A stretch of 64,000 nucleotides of DNA from Calothrix sp. FI2-JRJ7 (GTDB lineage Bacteria > Cyanobacteriota > Cyanobacteriia > Cyanobacteriales > Nostocaceae): positions 119,411 to 183,410 of the forward strand of contig JAHHGX010000079.1 of NCBI GenBank assembly GCA_019359675.1. Reading direction: 5' to 3'. The first letter of the stretch is position 1; every line of letters starts with the position of its first letter. Under the pieces are notes generated by a model. That model saw only the letters and a list, made by a program, of their open reading frames with translations. It did not search any database and had not been told where the DNA came from. The translations under genes were made by a program, and so were the position numbers. Shown in pieces: positions 18,386-26,587 of the stretch.

Positions 18386-18403
18386 ACGGCTGTCCCCAGC
18401 CGT
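18386..18403. repeat. ACGGCTG/CAGCCGT hairpin upstream of mtnW
   Basis: A 7-bp perfect stem with a 4-base loop (TCCC), preceded by GTGGA. A looser relative of the same type, TGGAATGGGC...GCCCGTTCCA, is at 42907-42933. It lies 109 bases before the mtnW start, on its 5' side. Confidence 0.6.
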
Positions 18404-18519
18404 CAAATCATGCTTAAGTATAAAAATTTGACTTTAAGAGTTGTTAGTATTTCCTGGAACCAAGCTTTATTAATTGGTTCACAACCAGGTAATTCAAGAG
18501 GAAGAGACAACTGTTGCAT
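18403..18519 (-). CDS. Possible 38-residue ORF or gene remnant
   Basis: On the minus strand an ATG-started frame (MQQLSLPLELPGCEPINK...) of 38 codons fills most of the gap between pyrC-like and mtnW. It ends at the hairpin at 18386-18403. I do not recognise it. The composition looks protein-like rather than random, so it may be the 5' remnant of a longer gene; this is weakly supported. Confidence 0.25.
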   Translation of the reverse strand: MQQLSLPLELPGCEPINKAWFQEILTTLKVKFLYLSMI

Positions 18520-18588
18520 TACTAAATTTTATGTATCATGTGAAATAATCATACTACACGAGTGCTAAAATATTATATAATAAATAAT

Positions 18589-19860
18589 TTAACACCAAGT
18601 TTGTATAACTTTACCTTTTAATTCCTGTCCATACCAAGGTGTGTTTGCTGAAAGTGTATGTAAGTTTGCTTGTTTGACTGTCCAAGTTTGTTGAGGGTCA
18701 AATAGTACTAATTCACAGGGTTGATTTGGTGTTATTTTACTGACTTTTTGTTGTAAGCATTGTGCTGGACTACTGCTTAATGGGCGCCATAATTGTAAGG
18801 GTGTAAATTCTCCAGTCTCTACTAAGTTTTGCCATAGTAAAGATAGTGCTAATTCATACCCAATTGCTCCTGGTGGTGCGTCGGCAAATGCTACGGTTTT
18901 TTCTTCGTATGTATAAGCGGTATGGTCGATTGCAATTGCGTCGATAATGCCTTCGATAACTCCTTTTCGTAGAGCTATCATGTCACTTTTGTTACCTAAA
19001 GGTGGGTCAAGTCGTAAACTTGGGTTATAGCTTTTTAGGGCAATTGTATCGAGTAATAAGTGCATCCATGTTGTGCTGGCTGTTACTGGTAAACCCCGTG
19101 ATTTTGCGGCTGCTATTAATTCAATACTTCTAGCTGTGGAAACGCGCATGATATGCACGGGTGTTTCTGTTGCTGCTACTAATTCTAAAAGTGCGGCAAT
19201 TGCTGATGTTTCTGCACTTTCTGGTACAAATGGTAATCCAAGTCTCAGTGCGTCTGCTCCTTCACGCGCTATACCGTTGCCGCGTAGTTGAGTGTTACAA
19301 GCCCAAAAAGCTGCTATTTTATTGAATGGTTGAAGATATTCGAGGACACGTCGAACCATTGCTAAGTTATCTAAGGGTTTGGCGTCGGTGAAACCAACTA
19401 CTTCTGTGGCAAAATCTGCGAATTCGTTCAATTGCTGTGCTGCAAAGTCTTGGCTGATGGCGCCCCATATGTTGAGATTAGGAATGGGGAATGAGGAATC
19501 AAATATAGATATGTTTTGGGCAATTTTTTGTAGTTGTGCGACTACAGCAGCGTTATCTATTGGTGGGTTTGTATCTGGCAATATGTTGACGCGAGTGAAA
19601 CCACCATGCGCTGCTGCTTGTAATAATGAATTTATGGTTTCGCGTTCTTCATATCCTGGTTCTCCTGAGTGGCTGTATAAATCAATTAATCCGGTTCCTA
19701 AAATTAATCCTTGGCAGTTGCGAATTTGTGTATCAGGTGGAAATTCTGAAATGCTGGCTGCAACTTTGATGATTTCGCCGTTTTCAATTAGCACGTCTGC
19801 TAATTGGTCGGTTTCTGAAATGGGGTCTATTATCCTTACTTGTTTTAGTAGTTCAGCCAT
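18589..19860 (-). CDS. Dihydroorotase homologue (PyrC-like), metal ligands missing
   Basis: A 423-residue amidohydrolase-fold protein related to dihydroorotase (pyrimidine synthesis: carbamoyl-aspartate to dihydroorotate). The family frame is clear: GTGLIDLYSHSGEPGYEERETI, ILPDTNPPID, MRVSTARSIELI and a final AIDHTAYTYEEK with AIGYE. Active enzymes have H-x-H at the first site; here it is Tyr62-Ser-His64. The histidine of HVST is Arg239, and DHAPH has become DHTAY, keeping Asp312. With several zinc ligands gone it is unlikely to be catalytic. As I recall, cyanobacteria commonly carry such a form, comparable to the non-catalytic partner that supports aspartate carbamoyltransferase in some bacteria. 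It is followed by no other pyrimidine gene here. Confidence 0.85.
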   Translation of the reverse strand: MAELLKQVRIIDPISETDQLADVLIENGEIIKVAASISEFPPDTQIRNCQGLILGTGLIDLYSHSGEPGYEERETINSLLQAAAHGGFTRVNILPDTNPPIDNAAVVAQLQKIAQNISIFDSSFPIPNLNIWGAISQDFAAQQLNEFADFATEVVGFTDAKPLDNLAMVRRVLEYLQPFNKIAAFWACNTQLRGNGIAREGADALRLGLPFVPESAETSAIAALLELVAATETPVHIMRVSTARSIELIAAAKSRGLPVTASTTWMHLLLDTIALKSYNPSLRLDPPLGNKSDMIALRKGVIEGIIDAIAIDHTAYTYEEKTVAFADAPPGAIGYELALSLLWQNLVETGEFTPLQLWRPLSSSPAQCLQQKVSKITPNQPCELVLFDPQQTWTVKQANLHTLSANTPWYGQELKGKVIQTWC

Positions 19861-19945
19861 TAATTTGTCTACTCCTCTGTTTTTTGTCTTTGGTCATGTG
19901 CGTTTAACAACTAATGACCAAAGATAATTGCTGAAGCAATTAATA

Positions 19946-21286
19946 CTACAAGGCGCCTGCTGCGGTTTTGTCTAGTACACCAGAACCTAGGTGTGTGGTG
20001 ATGTTCATCGCTTGCAATACTGCATGTCCATCTAAGCCAGAGGGATAATCTATAACGCTGACGGCGCCATTACCTTGACGGAAATTCCAGAAGCTTTCTG
20101 ATGATAATCCTAGGATATGACAAAGTAGGGTCTTATTTGTTGCGTCGTGGGCAACAATTAAACCTATAGTTCGTTGTTCATCTAAAGCTTGTTGTATAAT
20201 TAGTTGCCATGCTGCTGTGCTACGCTCACTAACTTGCTGTAGATTTTCACCTTCTGGCATTTGAACTTCAGCGGGTATTGTGCGCCACCTTTCTAGTTCT
20301 CCAGGATATTCTTGCTCGATTTCTCGCTCAAATTTTCCTTCCCATAGTCCGTGGCTAATTTCACGTAAGTCAGCGTTATATTTTAACTCTACGTTTGGTT
20401 GAGATTGTAAAATAATTTCGGCTGTTTCTTTAGGACGTGCCATTGGACTTGATACAGCAAAATCGATTTTGACTTCTTTTAAAAATTCGCCAGCTTTTTG
20501 AGCTTGTAGTCTGCCATTATCATTTAGAGGAACATCGATTTGACCTTGGAATCTACCTTGACGGTTCCACTCTGTTTCACCATGACGTACAAGTAATAAA
20601 CGTATACCGCAATGTCCTGGACGTACCGAAGGTATTGTCTCACCCATATGCTGCGTCTGGTTCATTGATTCGAGTTGGACGTTCTCTCCTAAACCACCAG
20701 AAAAATTCAAGACGCTAATTCCGCAATTTGATTGTTGAAGCGAATGATATCGAGCCGGAGAAATTGATAAAGCAGTACTAATTAACGCACGGTTGATACC
20801 GTTATGTCCAATAATCAGTATTGTTTCACCTTTATGGCGCCGTAAAATCTCTTCCCAAAATTGCTTCGCTTGTTCGTACAAAGACAAAACTGGAAAGTGT
20901 TCGCGTGTCCCTTCGGGTGTGGGAAGAAGCATCATAAACTTGTCAGGGCAGGAATGCCAAGCTGTATACTCTTCGGGAAATTTTTCCTTGACCTCAGTAG
21001 TTGTCATCCCAACCCACAAGGGTAAGTCAATCTCCAATAGTTTATCGCTGGTTTGGAGTGCTGTAGATTGACCAGAATCGCTACAAATAATATCTGCCGT
21101 TAGCTTTGCACGCTGCAATGGGCTAGAGTAAATAGCATTGAATGATATATTGCTAAGAGCTTTTCCTACTTTGCTTGCATCCGAGCGACCTTTTTGTGTT
21201 AACTGTGACGCATCGGAACGTCCCTGAATTCGCTTTTCAGTATTGTATGTACTTTGGCCGTGGCGCACAATGATGACACGAGTCAT
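19946..21286 (-). CDS. Two-domain histidine phosphatase (phosphoglycerate mutase-like)
   Basis: A 446-residue protein with two histidine phosphatase domains in tandem. Domain 1 starts IIVRHGQSTYN (phospho-accepting His at residue 8) and domain 2 LLLVRHGETEWNRQGR near residue 229. Both also have the later catalytic His (ILIIGHNGINRAL; IGLIVAHDATNKTL). Family members act on phosphoglycerate, phosphoserine, alpha-ribazole phosphate and other small phosphates; a cyanobacterial phosphoserine phosphatase belongs to this superfamily, so that is a reasonable guess. A strong AGGAGGG ribosome site precedes the ATG. The gene is followed 85 bases later by the dihydroorotase-like gene on the same strand. 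Confidence 0.9.
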   Translation of the reverse strand: MTRVIIVRHGQSTYNTEKRIQGRSDASQLTQKGRSDASKVGKALSNISFNAIYSSPLQRAKLTADIICSDSGQSTALQTSDKLLEIDLPLWVGMTTTEVKEKFPEEYTAWHSCPDKFMMLLPTPEGTREHFPVLSLYEQAKQFWEEILRRHKGETILIIGHNGINRALISTALSISPARYHSLQQSNCGISVLNFSGGLGENVQLESMNQTQHMGETIPSVRPGHCGIRLLLVRHGETEWNRQGRFQGQIDVPLNDNGRLQAQKAGEFLKEVKIDFAVSSPMARPKETAEIILQSQPNVELKYNADLREISHGLWEGKFEREIEQEYPGELERWRTIPAEVQMPEGENLQQVSERSTAAWQLIIQQALDEQRTIGLIVAHDATNKTLLCHILGLSSESFWNFRQGNGAVSVIDYPSGLDGHAVLQAMNITTHLGSGVLDKTAAGAL

Positions 21287-21501
21287 CTTTAAACCCTCCT
21301 CTATCTAAAGGTATAATCTTACTTTAAAGTGCGCGACTTCGTGACACAAGCAGATATGTGAAATATTGTAAATTTTTACTTTTTAAAACTTTAAATACTG
21401 CATAACTTGCCAATTTTATCCTCTACTAGTTTTAAGACCTGCATTAATTCAATGCATGGAACATCATATATTTCACTAGGTACTTAGTACTAGGAGGAAA
21501 A

Positions 21502-21786
21502 ATGTCAGAGCGAAGAAGAGACTTTCACCGTTTAAACGACTTAAATCTGTCCAGCTTTTGGTGGCATGGTGGCACAGAATGGACATCTATAATCTTAGAT
21601 GAAATTACTCCAGACAAAAACGACGCAGTAGAATCGCAATCAGTACCGCATAGACCAATAATATATAGTGCTGTCGCCATTTTAGTGTTGTTAGGCAGCG
21701 CAATTATAACACGCACGGGCGAAATATCACAGAGACTCGAAACAGCGCAAAATCAACCACAACAAATAATTTTTAGTAATAAATAA
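21502..21786 (+). CDS. Small membrane protein, function unknown
   Basis: A 94-residue protein with a charged N-terminal half and one hydrophobic helix (about residues 53-70, IYSAVAILVLLGSAIIT) followed by a Gln/Asn-rich tail. An AGGAGGAAAA ribosome site precedes the ATG at ideal distance, which argues that the gene is real. It is divergent from the histidine phosphatase gene. I do not recognise the family. Confidence 0.75.
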   Translation: MSERRRDFHRLNDLNLSSFWWHGGTEWTSIILDEITPDKNDAVESQSVPHRPIIYSAVAILVLLGSAIITRTGEISQRLETAQNQPQQIIFSNK

Positions 21787-21797
21787 TACACATAACA

Positions 21798-21823
21798 TAG
21801 AGACGTGACATGTCACGTCTCTA
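21798..21823. repeat. TAGAGAC palindrome, copy 1 (core GTGACATGTCAC)
   Basis: A perfect 26-bp palindrome with arms TAGAGAC/GTCTCTA around GTGACATGTCAC, between two converging genes. It is one of eight copies in the window (see findings) and is well placed to terminate transcription from both sides. Confidence 0.9.
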
Positions 21824-21860
21824 CATATTATAAATATACATGTGTCTAAAGATACGCTTA

Positions 21861-22238
21861 CTACTTTTTAGCTGGTCTATCCAAACCAGTTAAATCAACC
21901 TGTACTTGTACTCCATCGTTACCACCCCCAACTGTTTGCTGTGCGGGTTGTAAAAATACAGGAGTATCAGGAAGCGTCAGAGTTTGGTTAAACTGAACAG
22001 GTGAGGCTGAATTTTGTTGAGCCGTACTTGATTGATTATTTCCAGGATTTATTGCACCGAAGAAGTTGGCAAAATCATCTTGTGCGCTTCTATTGTCGAT
22101 TCCGACTAACGAAGTTCCAGATAATGAAGATGCTTCTCCTTGTGGGGTTGACGTTCTTGGTGATTGTGCAGTAGCGGGCATTCCAAAGCTGACAATAGCC
22201 GCCGCTACTATTAAGGCGCCATAAGTTATAGCTTTCAT
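21861..22238 (-). CDS. Small exported protein, function unknown
   Basis: A 125-residue protein with a clear signal peptide (MKAITYGALIVAAAIVSFG ending A-T-A-Q) and a mature part rich in Ser, Gln, Asn and Pro, with no recognisable domain. It is probably periplasmic or secreted. It converges with the small membrane protein across the palindrome at 21798-21823. Confidence 0.75.
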   Translation of the reverse strand: MKAITYGALIVAAAIVSFGMPATAQSPRTSTPQGEASSLSGTSLVGIDNRSAQDDFANFFGAINPGNNQSSTAQQNSASPVQFNQTLTLPDTPVFLQPAQQTVGGGNDGVQVQVDLTGLDRPAKK

Positions 22239-22314
22239 TGTTTTGACCCAGATTAAACATGCTATTTGATATCTATTATACTAACCATCCAATTTTTGGC
22301 GAGGATATATTGTT

Positions 22315-22370
22315 GGGGCGGGTTTAGCCAAGTTTTTCATTATCTATCAGGATGGAGATAAACCCACCCG
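22315..22370. repeat. Intergenic hairpin, GGGGCGGGTT family, copy 3
   Basis: Arms GGGGCGGGTTTA (22315-22326) and TAAACCCACCCG (22359-22370), one mismatch. Its right part is read as the last codons of the minus-strand TPR-like fragment 22340-22603. Confidence 0.75.
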
Positions 22371-22603
22371 TACTTTTTGTATTTGGCTCGCGCTGCCTGC
22401 ATTTCGTGGAATAGCTGAATAGGGGTGTCAAAGTTTTCTTGAGATTTTTCTTTATCACCTTTTTTAGCAAAAGTCAATGTTAACTGGTAGTGAGCTTCGG
22501 CTAAATCTAATTTGGCGCCGATTTCAGATAGCATTTGGATTGCAACATAGCGAAGAGAAGTTGCAGCATCAAAATTCATTTTATGTCGTTTTATTTCAGC
22601 CAT
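22340..22603 (-). pseudogene. TPR-like gene fragment ending in a repeat
   Basis: The 87-codon frame contains LDLAEAHYQLTLTFAKKGDKEKSQENFDTA-like helical text (residues about 33-60), typical of the last tetratricopeptide units of large cyanobacterial ATPase or kinase proteins. It has no upstream body, and its final residues (GWVYLHPDR) are encoded by the hairpin repeat at 22315-22370. I interpret it as the surviving tail of a larger gene. Confidence 0.55.
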
Positions 22604-22626
22604 GCAAATAATAGCTCTGGCGTGAT

Positions 22627-22833
22627 TTGTGTAAATTTATTACCTTCAGAATTGAGAATAGCTGTTTTGCAAATTTCCCAAGATTTATCAAGAAGTTAGA
22701 TAAGAGAAAGTGGAAATTAGATTGGCTAATTTTATGGTTTTTGATTGCCTTGTATTTTGCACACTATGTTAAATTAGAGCCAGTAAAAATTCCTAATCAA
22801 CCTCGACAAAGTTCTGGCAGTTTAGTTAATTAG
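22627..22833 (+). CDS. Doubtful small ORF with one hydrophobic segment
   Basis: A 68-codon frame with a basic stretch (KKLDKRKWKLDW) and one hydrophobic helix (LILWFLIALYFAHYV). No ribosome site is obvious and no family is recognised. It could encode a small membrane peptide or be chance. Confidence 0.25.
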   Translation: MCKFITFRIENSCFANFPRFIKKLDKRKWKLDWLILWFLIALYFAHYVKLEPVKIPNQPRQSSGSLVN

Positions 22834-22844
22834 AGGTTTGTATA

Positions 22845-22862
22845 GTTGGGTTAACACCCAAC
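22845..22862. repeat. GTTGGGT...ACCCAAC inverted repeat, copy 2
   Basis: A compact perfect 18-bp palindrome, GTTGGGTTA/ and its complement, followed by CTACGA as in the other copies (CTAC after the right arm). Confidence 0.8.
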
Positions 22863-22953
22863 CTACGATAAAAAATTTCAAATTTATTTTGATATTTTAA
22901 ACTTATATACTTTCAGCTAATCGATATCATAAATAAATATTAGTTAAAGTTAA

Positions 22954-22971
22954 TTTACCATAGTTTACAAT
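22954..22971 (+). promoter_or_regulatory. HLR1-like RpaB site upstream of the fasciclin gene
   Basis: TTTACCAT, two bases, TTTACAAT: the second half matches the HLR1 half-site exactly and the first has one change. It sits 28 bases before the fasciclin start codon, so it would overlap or adjoin the promoter. Regulation by RpaB is inferred from motif similarity only. Confidence 0.4.
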
Positions 22972-22998
22972 TTATGATACATATACACTTAAACAAAC

Positions 22999-23400
22999 AT
23001 GGCTGACATTGTAGATATTGCTGTTGGTGCAGGTTCATTCTCGACTCTTGTTACAGCTGTTCAAGCAGCGGGTTTAGTAGAAACACTTAAGAGTCCTGGC
23101 CCATTCACTGTATTTGCACCTAATGATGATGCTTTTGCGAAGTTACCACCAGGAACTATAACGACTTTAGTACAAAATATTCCTCAGTTAACACGTATTC
23201 TCAAGTATCACGTTGTACCAGGTAAATTGACGAAAGCGGACTTAGCGAATCTTGGAACCGTTACTTCTGTGGAAGGTTCGACAATCAATATTAATTGCGC
23301 TGACGGATTTGAGGTAAAGAATGCGACTGTGTTAGCAGCAGATATCGATGCTGATAATGGTGTAATTCATGTTATAGATACAGTCATTCTCATGGGTTAA
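22999..23400 (+). CDS. Fasciclin (FAS1) domain protein
   Basis: A 133-residue single FAS1 domain. It has the H1 motif [17 protein letters not shown] (about residues 33-49), the central YHVVPGK, and the closing [15 protein letters not shown]1 domains mediate adhesion and surface contacts. No signal peptide is visible, which is also common among small cyanobacterial FAS1 proteins. The gene is monocistronic, with an HLR1-like element upstream suggesting light-stress control. Confidence 0.93.
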   Translation: MADIVDIAVGAGSFSTLVTAVQAAGLVETLKSPGPFTVFAPNDDAFAKLPPGTITTLVQNIPQLTRILKYHVVPGKLTKADLANLGTVTSVEGSTININCADGFEVKNATVLAADIDADNGVIHVIDTVILMG

Positions 23401-23612
23401 TAAAGATTTATGTAGAGGAGCGTAGTAATACTCTCCTCATTGTTTATATTGCGTTATAAAATGTGGAAGGCGTGGTGATTTGCGTCGAAAGCATGTAAAT
23501 TAAAATTTTAGAAAAACTTAAGTAAATTTTAATTATTACTAGTCTTTATTTGCATTGCTTTTGAACAAAACAACCGAAAACTTATAGTAATTTTAAACTA
23601 ACGCAACAATTA

Positions 23613-23945
23613 ATGCTTGACTTAAACACGTTAGCTGAATTTTCTCGCGCGAATTGTATAAGTATTTGCGCGTTTCTAGTCCCAGCAAATCTGATTGCAA
23701 CATCACTGACAATGATTATTGTTTTCATACATCGTCAACGTTTATCACAGCAAGTAGGACAAGCATGTGGAATTGCTAGTTTTTTTGCTGTAACCATGAT
23801 ACTACATGTATACACCTGGTTTGAAGTAGGTATAGTCAGACCGCAAACTTTTATACTGCTATTACTAGCTATTAGTTGTTTACTAACAAACATCGTCGCA
23901 GTTTGGTTACATCATCGCTTGGTAAAAGTAGTACTGAGTACCTAA
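23613..23945 (+). CDS. Small polytopic membrane protein, function unknown
   Basis: A 110-residue protein with three predicted hydrophobic helices (about 15-38, 50-70 and 78-98) and a short HHRLVK-containing loop at the C-terminus. No family is recognised. Its 3' end abuts a TAGAGAC-type palindrome at 23950. Confidence 0.65.
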   Translation: MLDLNTLAEFSRANCISICAFLVPANLIATSLTMIIVFIHRQRLSQQVGQACGIASFFAVTMILHVYTWFEVGIVRPQTFILLLLAISCLLTNIVAVWLHHRLVKVVLST

Positions 23946-23949
23946 TGTA

Positions 23950-24000
23950 GAGACGTGATATATCACGTCTCATGTCTCACATATCACGTCTCACGTCTAG
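23950..24000. repeat. TAGAGAC palindrome, copy 2, with partial repeats
   Basis: A 22-bp palindrome GAGACGTGATA and its complement (23950-23971), followed by two further half-copies of CACGTCTC, as if the right arm had been duplicated. The far end supplies the stop codon of the adhesin remnant on the minus strand. Confidence 0.8.
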
Positions 24001-24446
24001 TATCGGAAACATTGATAGTTAGTAGGTGCAGGTTGTGGAGTAGATACAGTATTAAAGGCAATTAATGCAATTCCACCGTCTGCATCTACACCAAATCCTT
24101 GAGCTTCGATAAGTTCATGGGAATTTTGAGAAAAATTTCGATAATTCTGAATGTAACTTTGATTTTGGCTATTTTGACCTCGGCGCCTTGATATAGGCCG
24201 CATATCATTCCATGTGGTTTGACTGACGATAGAACTGCTAGGGTTTGCAGGTATTCCACCACGTCCACTAACTATAAAACGATTTTGTAATGATGATGCT
24301 GTACAAGCAGAAGCTATTGGTTGAAATGTCAAGGTTACATTATCTGGTAAATCTGCTAATGCTTGTTCTGGGTCAATATCAGGACTATTAAATATTACTA
24401 TACCTTGTGCATAGGCGCCTGCTTCAGAAGTCGCAGTAATATCACT
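23997..24446 (-). pseudogene. Remnant: C-terminal tail of a TpsA-type haemagglutinin/adhesin
   Basis: The frame reads GAYAQGIVIFNSPDIDPEQA, then CTASSLQNRFIVSGRGGIP, and ends ELIEAQGFGVDADGGIALIA. These are the end motifs of large cyanobacterial two-partner secretion exoproteins that carry a filamentous haemagglutinin domain. Only about 150 codons remain, with no start, secretion domain or signal peptide. A second tail of the same family is at 29156-29540. Confidence 0.6.
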
Positions 24447-24994
24447 TTAAAATTGAAGTCGGCGCCTTTTGCTGGCGCAATACTGCTTATAATGACCGTA
24501 AGCGCAAGTACAAATTGAGAAGGTATGTTATTAAAAACGCGATTAATTAAATCTTTTTTTTATTATGTACGTACATTGATTGTATGTTTTAATTTTAAAA
24601 TTTTAGTTACAGAATTTAAAAACCTATTCTGTATAGCAATCATATATATGAATTAATTAATATTTATAAAATACTGATGATTTATTCTTGACAAATAATA
24701 AATTATTGATTGAGTATTTTACTTTCTACCTAGAGAAATTACTGAAAAACGTTTTTATCTCTTGTAGCACAGCCCTTCTTCGCCTGCCTAATAACTGTTT
24801 TATCAGGCGCCCTCATACAACATTGGTAAAAGGGGACGCCTGACCCACAAGAATGGTGTCAGCATAATACAAAAATAATACTAAAAAATACAAATGTGAA
24901 CCGTGGTTCACATTCAGCAAAATAGTTTAAGTGTACTTTTCAGCCTAAAGGAATATTTTTATACAAGAATTATGTGCTTTAAGGTAACATTTCA

Positions 24995-25127
24995 TAACTA
25001 GTTAAGTTTGCTGCTTTTGGGGCTATGCCCTAGTAAAAGGAAAGCAAGTGAGGCTTACTCTGGTAAACATTAGGTGAAATGGTATTACTACTTATACCCC
25101 TGGTTAAAATACCAGGGGTTTTCATAT
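24995..25127 (+). ncRNA. Candidate structured RNA with terminator
   Basis: Between 25007 and 25047 three stems nest: TTGC with GCAA, CTTTT with AAAAG, and GGGC with GCCC around a TAT loop. About 50 bases later a strong terminator hairpin with a T-rich tail follows on the plus strand, yet no coding gene lies upstream on this strand for over 1 kb. This is what an independent small RNA or a regulatory leader without a gene would look like. I do not match it to a known RNA family and see no clear promoter. Confidence 0.35.
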
Positions 25128-25129
25128 TT
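25096..25129 (+). terminator. Strong plus-strand terminator without an upstream gene
   Basis: An 8-bp perfect stem, ACCCCTGG and CCAGGGGT (25096-25103, 25112-25119), is followed by TTTCATATTTA. Read in reverse it lacks a T-tract, so it is oriented to stop plus-strand transcription. Confidence 0.7.
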
Positions 25130-25136
25130 ACCTACC

Positions 25137-25793
25137 TTATTCTCTCTGTGGAACCGGAGCAGGTTGGACGGGAGTAGGTTGAATAGGTGTAGTCTCGAAA
25201 GTACGATTAAACTGATTTGGTTGACTCTGATTTGGTACTGGTGTATTTACAGGAGTACGATTCCCTGGTAAAAATGAAGGTAGAAGCCCACCGAGTCTAT
25301 CACTAGCATCGATACAAGTGTCCATTGCTTGTACTGCTGAGTAATCAATTTCACGACGTATGCCAACTACGCAAGATGCAAACCTAGCTGGTAGTAAGCT
25401 ACGGCCACAATAGTTGAAAACTGATGGGTCGAAAGAATCTCTCTTGCTCGTGCTAATGTTAACAACGCAAGTCGCTAAATCTTCAGGACGACGTGCAGAG
25501 CGACAAGAAGGAAGAATATCAGCAGCAGCAACCTGAGTTTGTCGTTGAATTCGAGTCACACAATTAGAAAAGTCTCTTGGACGGAGTACCGCAGCGCAAT
25601 TTTGTGAAGCAGCTTCGGGAGTAATACCCAGTCTCAGCAGTCTTCCTGCACAAGCACGGTAATCACTTCCAAAAGTACTTGATTGTGTTTGACCCATAGC
25701 TGGCAAAGTAAAAACAGAAGAAAACCAGCCAGTGATAGCTAGTACGCTTGCAAGACTGGTAGTATATTTACCTTTCTTCAATAATTTAAACAT
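25137..25793 (-). CDS. Exported cysteine-repeat protein, function unknown
   Basis: A protein of about 218 residues with a signal peptide (hydrophobic segment near residues 12-32, ending A-M-G-Q) and a Gln/Pro-rich tail. The body has repeated units of about 35 residues with paired cysteines and the local pattern R-P-x-D-F/L-x-x-C-V, for example YRACAGRLLRLGITPEAA, LRPRDFSNCV and RRPEDLATCVV. The spacing suggests disulphide-linked helical repeats in the periplasm. The start chosen is the ATG at 25793 (MFKLLKKGK); an in-frame ATG eight codons upstream is less signal-like. I do not recognise the family. Confidence 0.75.
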   Translation of the reverse strand: MFKLLKKGKYTTSLASVLAITGWFSSVFTLPAMGQTQSSTFGSDYRACAGRLLRLGITPEAASQNCAAVLRPRDFSNCVTRIQRQTQVAAADILPSCRSARRPEDLATCVVNISTSKRDSFDPSVFNYCGRSLLPARFASCVVGIRREIDYSAVQAMDTCIDASDRLGGLLPSFLPGNRTPVNTPVPNQSQPNQFNRTFETTPIQPTPVQPAPVPQRE

Positions 25794-25947
25794 TTTAATA
25801 AATCCCCAAACACCCAACTAATGGTACCGCATTTAAAGGGAGGGGGAGGGGTTTAGGGCTAATTCATAATTCCCTATTCCCTATTTCCAATTTCCATTTA
25901 TAATTAAATGTCTGAGTAAAATTTAAACAGGATTACAGTCAAGAACC

Positions 25948-26556
25948 ATGTCCCGATATAGAGGACCTCGTTTAAGAGTCACCCGCCGCTTAGGCGAATT
26001 GCCAGGATTAAGTCGTAAAAGTGCCCGTCGTGCTTATCCACCTGGTCAGCACGGTCAGAACCGCAAGAAGCGTTCTGAGTATGCTGTGCGTTTGGAAGAA
26101 AAGCAGAAGCTTCGTTTTAACTACGGTGTTACCGAAAAACAGTTGTTGCGTTACGTGCGTAAAGCAAGACGTGTAACCGGTTCAACCGGACAAGTGCTAC
26201 TGCAATTACTAGAAATGCGCTTGGATAATACAATATTCCGTTTAGGTATGGCGCCTACCATTCCTGCGGCTCGACAATTAGTTAATCACGGTCATGTATT
26301 AATCAATGGACGTGAAGTTAACATTGCCAGTTACCAGTGCCGTCCCGGTGAGGTTATTAGTGTCCGTAATAACGACCGCTCAAAGAAACTTGTGGAAGCT
26401 AATTTGCAATACCCAGGTTTGGCAAACCTCCCTAGCCATTTGGAGTTTGACAAAAACAAACTCGAAGGCAAGGTCAATGGTGTTGTTGAGCGCGAATGGG
26501 TGGCGCTACAAATTAATGAACTGCTGGTCGTTGAGTACTACTCACGTCAAGCGTAA
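25948..26556 (+). CDS. rpsD: 30S ribosomal protein S4
   Basis: A 202-residue ribosomal protein S4, an early 16S rRNA-binding assembly protein, with the typical start [20 protein letters not shown], the basic AYPPGQHGQ stretch and a central S4 RNA-binding domain ([19 protein letters not shown], then [13 protein letters not shown]). The length matches the usual cyanobacterial protein. It stands alone, as in other cyanobacteria, and its stop is 5 bases from a TAGAGAC palindrome. Confidence 0.98.
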   Translation: MSRYRGPRLRVTRRLGELPGLSRKSARRAYPPGQHGQNRKKRSEYAVRLEEKQKLRFNYGVTEKQLLRYVRKARRVTGSTGQVLLQLLEMRLDNTIFRLGMAPTIPAARQLVNHGHVLINGREVNIASYQCRPGEVISVRNNDRSKKLVEANLQYPGLANLPSHLEFDKNKLEGKVNGVVEREWVALQINELLVVEYYSRQA

Positions 26557-26560
26557 TATG

Positions 26561-26586
26561 TAGAGACGTGATTAATCACGTCTCTA
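26561..26586. repeat. TAGAGAC palindrome, copy 3 (core GTGATTAATCAC)
   Basis: A perfect 26-bp palindrome exactly filling the gap between the converging rpsD and moaA stop codons. Its position implies that it acts as, or tolerates being, a two-way terminator. Confidence 0.9.
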
Positions 26587-26587
26587 C

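Noticed and set aside
24995..25129. Possible riboswitch, tmRNA or SRP RNA
   Set aside because: None of the conserved motifs of those RNAs could be matched, and no gene lies directly downstream on the same strand; kept only as an unclassified RNA candidate.
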